64,000 bases of DNA, taken from positions 124,001 through 188,000 of the forward strand of contig JBJHCZ010000001.1 in NCBI GenBank assembly GCA_050486285.1. Reading direction: 5' to 3'. Each line of letters opens with the position of its first letter. Position 1 is the stretch's first letter. This document shows positions 62,774 through 64,000 of this stretch, one piece after another. Below the pieces are notes generated by a model that worked only from the letters and a program-made list of their open reading frames with translations, did no database searches and was not told the DNA's origin. Made by a program: the position numbers and the translations under genes. The stretch is from JAITWN01 sp050486285 (GTDB lineage Bacteria > Pseudomonadota > Gammaproteobacteria > SZUA-140).

Positions 62774-64000
62774 ATGGATATCGCGTTTGAGCACACCTTT
62801 TACGAAATCGCGGCGCTGATCCTGCTGGCCTCGGTGGTCGGGCTCATCGGGCTGATGTTGCGCCAGCCGCTGGTGGTGACCTTCATCGCGGTCGGCATCC
62901 TCGCCGGCCCCGACGCGCTCGGCATCGCGCGCTCGACCGACTACATCGCGCTGCTGTCCGAGATCAGCATCGCGGTGCTGCTGTTTCTGGTCGGGCTCAA
63001 ACTCGACCTGAAGCTGGTGCGCACGCTGGGCGCGGTCGCGCTCGCGACCGGCCTCGGCCAGGTGATCTTCACCGCGGTGTTCGGTTTCCTGATCTGTATC
63101 GCGCTCGGCATCGACATGATGACCGCGGTCTACGTCGGCATCGCGCTGACGTTTTCGAGCACGATCATCATCGTCAAGCTGCTCTCCGACAAGAAGGAGA
63201 TCGATTCCCTGCACGGCAAGATCGCGCTCGGTTTCCTGATCGTGCAGGACATCGTCGTCGTGCTGGCGATGGTGGTGCTGTCGGCGCTCGGCGTCGGCAT
63301 CGCCGAGGGCACCGGCACCGCCGATATCCTTCGCGTGCTGCTCAGTGGCGTGGCCGTGCTCGGCTTCGTCGTCCTGTTCATCCGCTATCTCGCCGACCCG
63401 GTCATGCGCCAGATCGCGCGCTCACCGGAGCTGATGGTGATCTTCGCGGTCGGCTGGGCCGCGGCGCTCGCCGCGGTCGGTCACTGGCTCGGCTTCGGCA
63501 TCGAACTCGGCGGGTTGCTGGCCGGCGTGTCGCTGGCATCGACGCAGTTCCGCGACGCGATCGGCTCGCGGCTCGGCAGCCTGCGCGATTTCCTGCTGCT
63601 GTTCTTCTTCATCGGTCTCGGCGTCAGCCTCGACCTTTCAACGCTCGGCCACCAGGTCGGCCCGGCGATCGTGCTGTCGCTGTTCGTGCTGATCGGCAAC
63701 CCGCTGATCGTGCTCGCGATCATGGGCTGGATGGGCTATCGCAAGCGCACCGGCTTTCTTGCCGGGCTGACGGTCGCGCAGATCAGCGAGTTCTCGCTGA
63801 TCTTCATGGCGATGGGCGTGACCATCGGGCATGTCACCCAGGAATCGATGGGGCTGGTGACGCTGGTCGGGCTGGTGACGATCGCGCTGTCGACCTACAT
63901 GATCACCTATTCGCATCATCTGTACCGGTTCTGCGAGCCCTGGCTCGGGCCGTTCGAGCGCCATCGGGCCTTTCGCGAGGACGCCGCTGATGAACAGTCC
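62774..64000 (+). CDS. CPA2-family monovalent cation:proton antiporter (5' part)
   Basis: An open frame from ATG 62774 to the window edge gives 409 residues with about 12 hydrophobic segments. Kef-type signatures are VGILAGPDALGI, ALTFSSTIIIVKLLSDK, GKIALGFLIVQDIVVVLAM and AQISEFSLIFMAMG. These place it in the CPA2 family (KefB/KefC or related Na+/H+ exchangers). The cytoplasmic C-terminus, which would show whether a TrkA-N domain is present, lies outside the window. The upstream region carries a promoter and a dyad. Confidence 0.9.
   Translation, partial: MDIAFEHTFYEIAALILLASVVGLIGLMLRQPLVVTFIAVGILAGPDALGIARSTDYIALLSEISIAVLLFLVGLKLDLKLVRTLGAVALATGLGQVIFTAVFGFLICIALGIDMMTAVYVGIALTFSSTIIIVKLLSDKKEIDSLHGKIALGFLIVQDIVVVLAMVVLSALGVGIAEGTGTADILRVLLSGVAVLGFVVLFIRYLADPVMRQIARSPELMVIFAVGWAAALAAVGHWLGFGIELGGLLAGVSLASTQFRDAIGSRLGSLRDFLLLFFFIGLGVSLDLSTLGHQVGPAIVLSLFVLIGNPLIVLAIMGWMGYRKRTGFLAGLTVAQISEFSLIFMAMGVTIGHVTQESMGLVTLVGLVTIALSTYMITYSHHLYRFCEPWLGPFERHRAFREDAADEQS

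Overview
The window is a 64 kb stretch of a high-GC gammaproteobacterial chromosome. Gene orders such as yhbY/rlmE-ftsH-folP-glmM, tpiA-secG-tRNA-Leu(GAG)-nuoA-N, surE-pcm-yqaA-nlpD, rpfE-recJ, prfB-lysS, sdhCDAB-sdhE, rpoE-rseA-rseC-mucD and lepA-lepB-rnc-era-recO-pdxJ-acpS are those of Gammaproteobacteria. Separate nuoC and nuoD genes and an RpfE-type gene next to recJ point to the Chromatiales/Xanthomonadales side rather than the enterics. No prophage, insertion sequence or CRISPR array is visible; almost everything is core metabolism.

Layout. 1-4938: RNA methyltransferase, FtsH protease, folate and cell-wall precursor genes. 4939-5537: a gene-free block of palindromic repeats. 5538-6838: tpiA, secG, tRNA-Leu. 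6845-6976: a second type of palindromic repeat. 7025-21666: a promoter and a complete 14-gene complex I operon (nuoA-N). 21663-24613: surE, pcm, yqaA, nlpD, with no rpoS after nlpD. 24619-24968: both repeat types side by side. 24972-29155: Mth938-like gene, then alaC-hom-thrC (alanine/threonine synthesis). 29301-32195: M16 metalloprotease. 32203-35532: type IV minor pilins with a divergent pilE-like gene. 35498-38364: RpfE-like gene and recJ. 38400-40895: Sel1 protein and glutathione-dependent formaldehyde oxidation (fghA, frmA). 41020-43617: prfB with its programmed frameshift, and lysS. 43636-44042: a nested repeat locus. 44058-46020: HDOD protein and ygfZ. 46119-50081: succinate dehydrogenase with its assembly factor and a YgfX-like gene. 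50067-51686: nadB. 51821-55239: the sigma-E envelope-stress operon with its own sigma-E-type promoter. 55326-61944: translation, secretion and RNA-processing genes. 62010-62126: initiator tRNA and terminator. 62188-62554: two tiny paralogous membrane proteins. 62774-64000: start of a CPA2 cation/proton antiporter.

The most unusual signal is non-coding. Two unrelated repeat families each have a conserved core of fixed length (49 nt in four copies of family 1; 79 nt in both copies of family 2). Each core sits in the loop of a long, near-perfect palindrome of 26-34 nt arms. The arms differ almost completely from copy to copy, yet each arm matches its own partner. In family 1 the small hairpin inside the core shows a compensatory base-pair change between copies. 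All copies are intergenic and lie downstream of genes; some are nested inside further inverted repeats. I cannot name either family. The second candidate for something undescribed is the pair of 29- and 30-residue membrane microproteins near the right edge.
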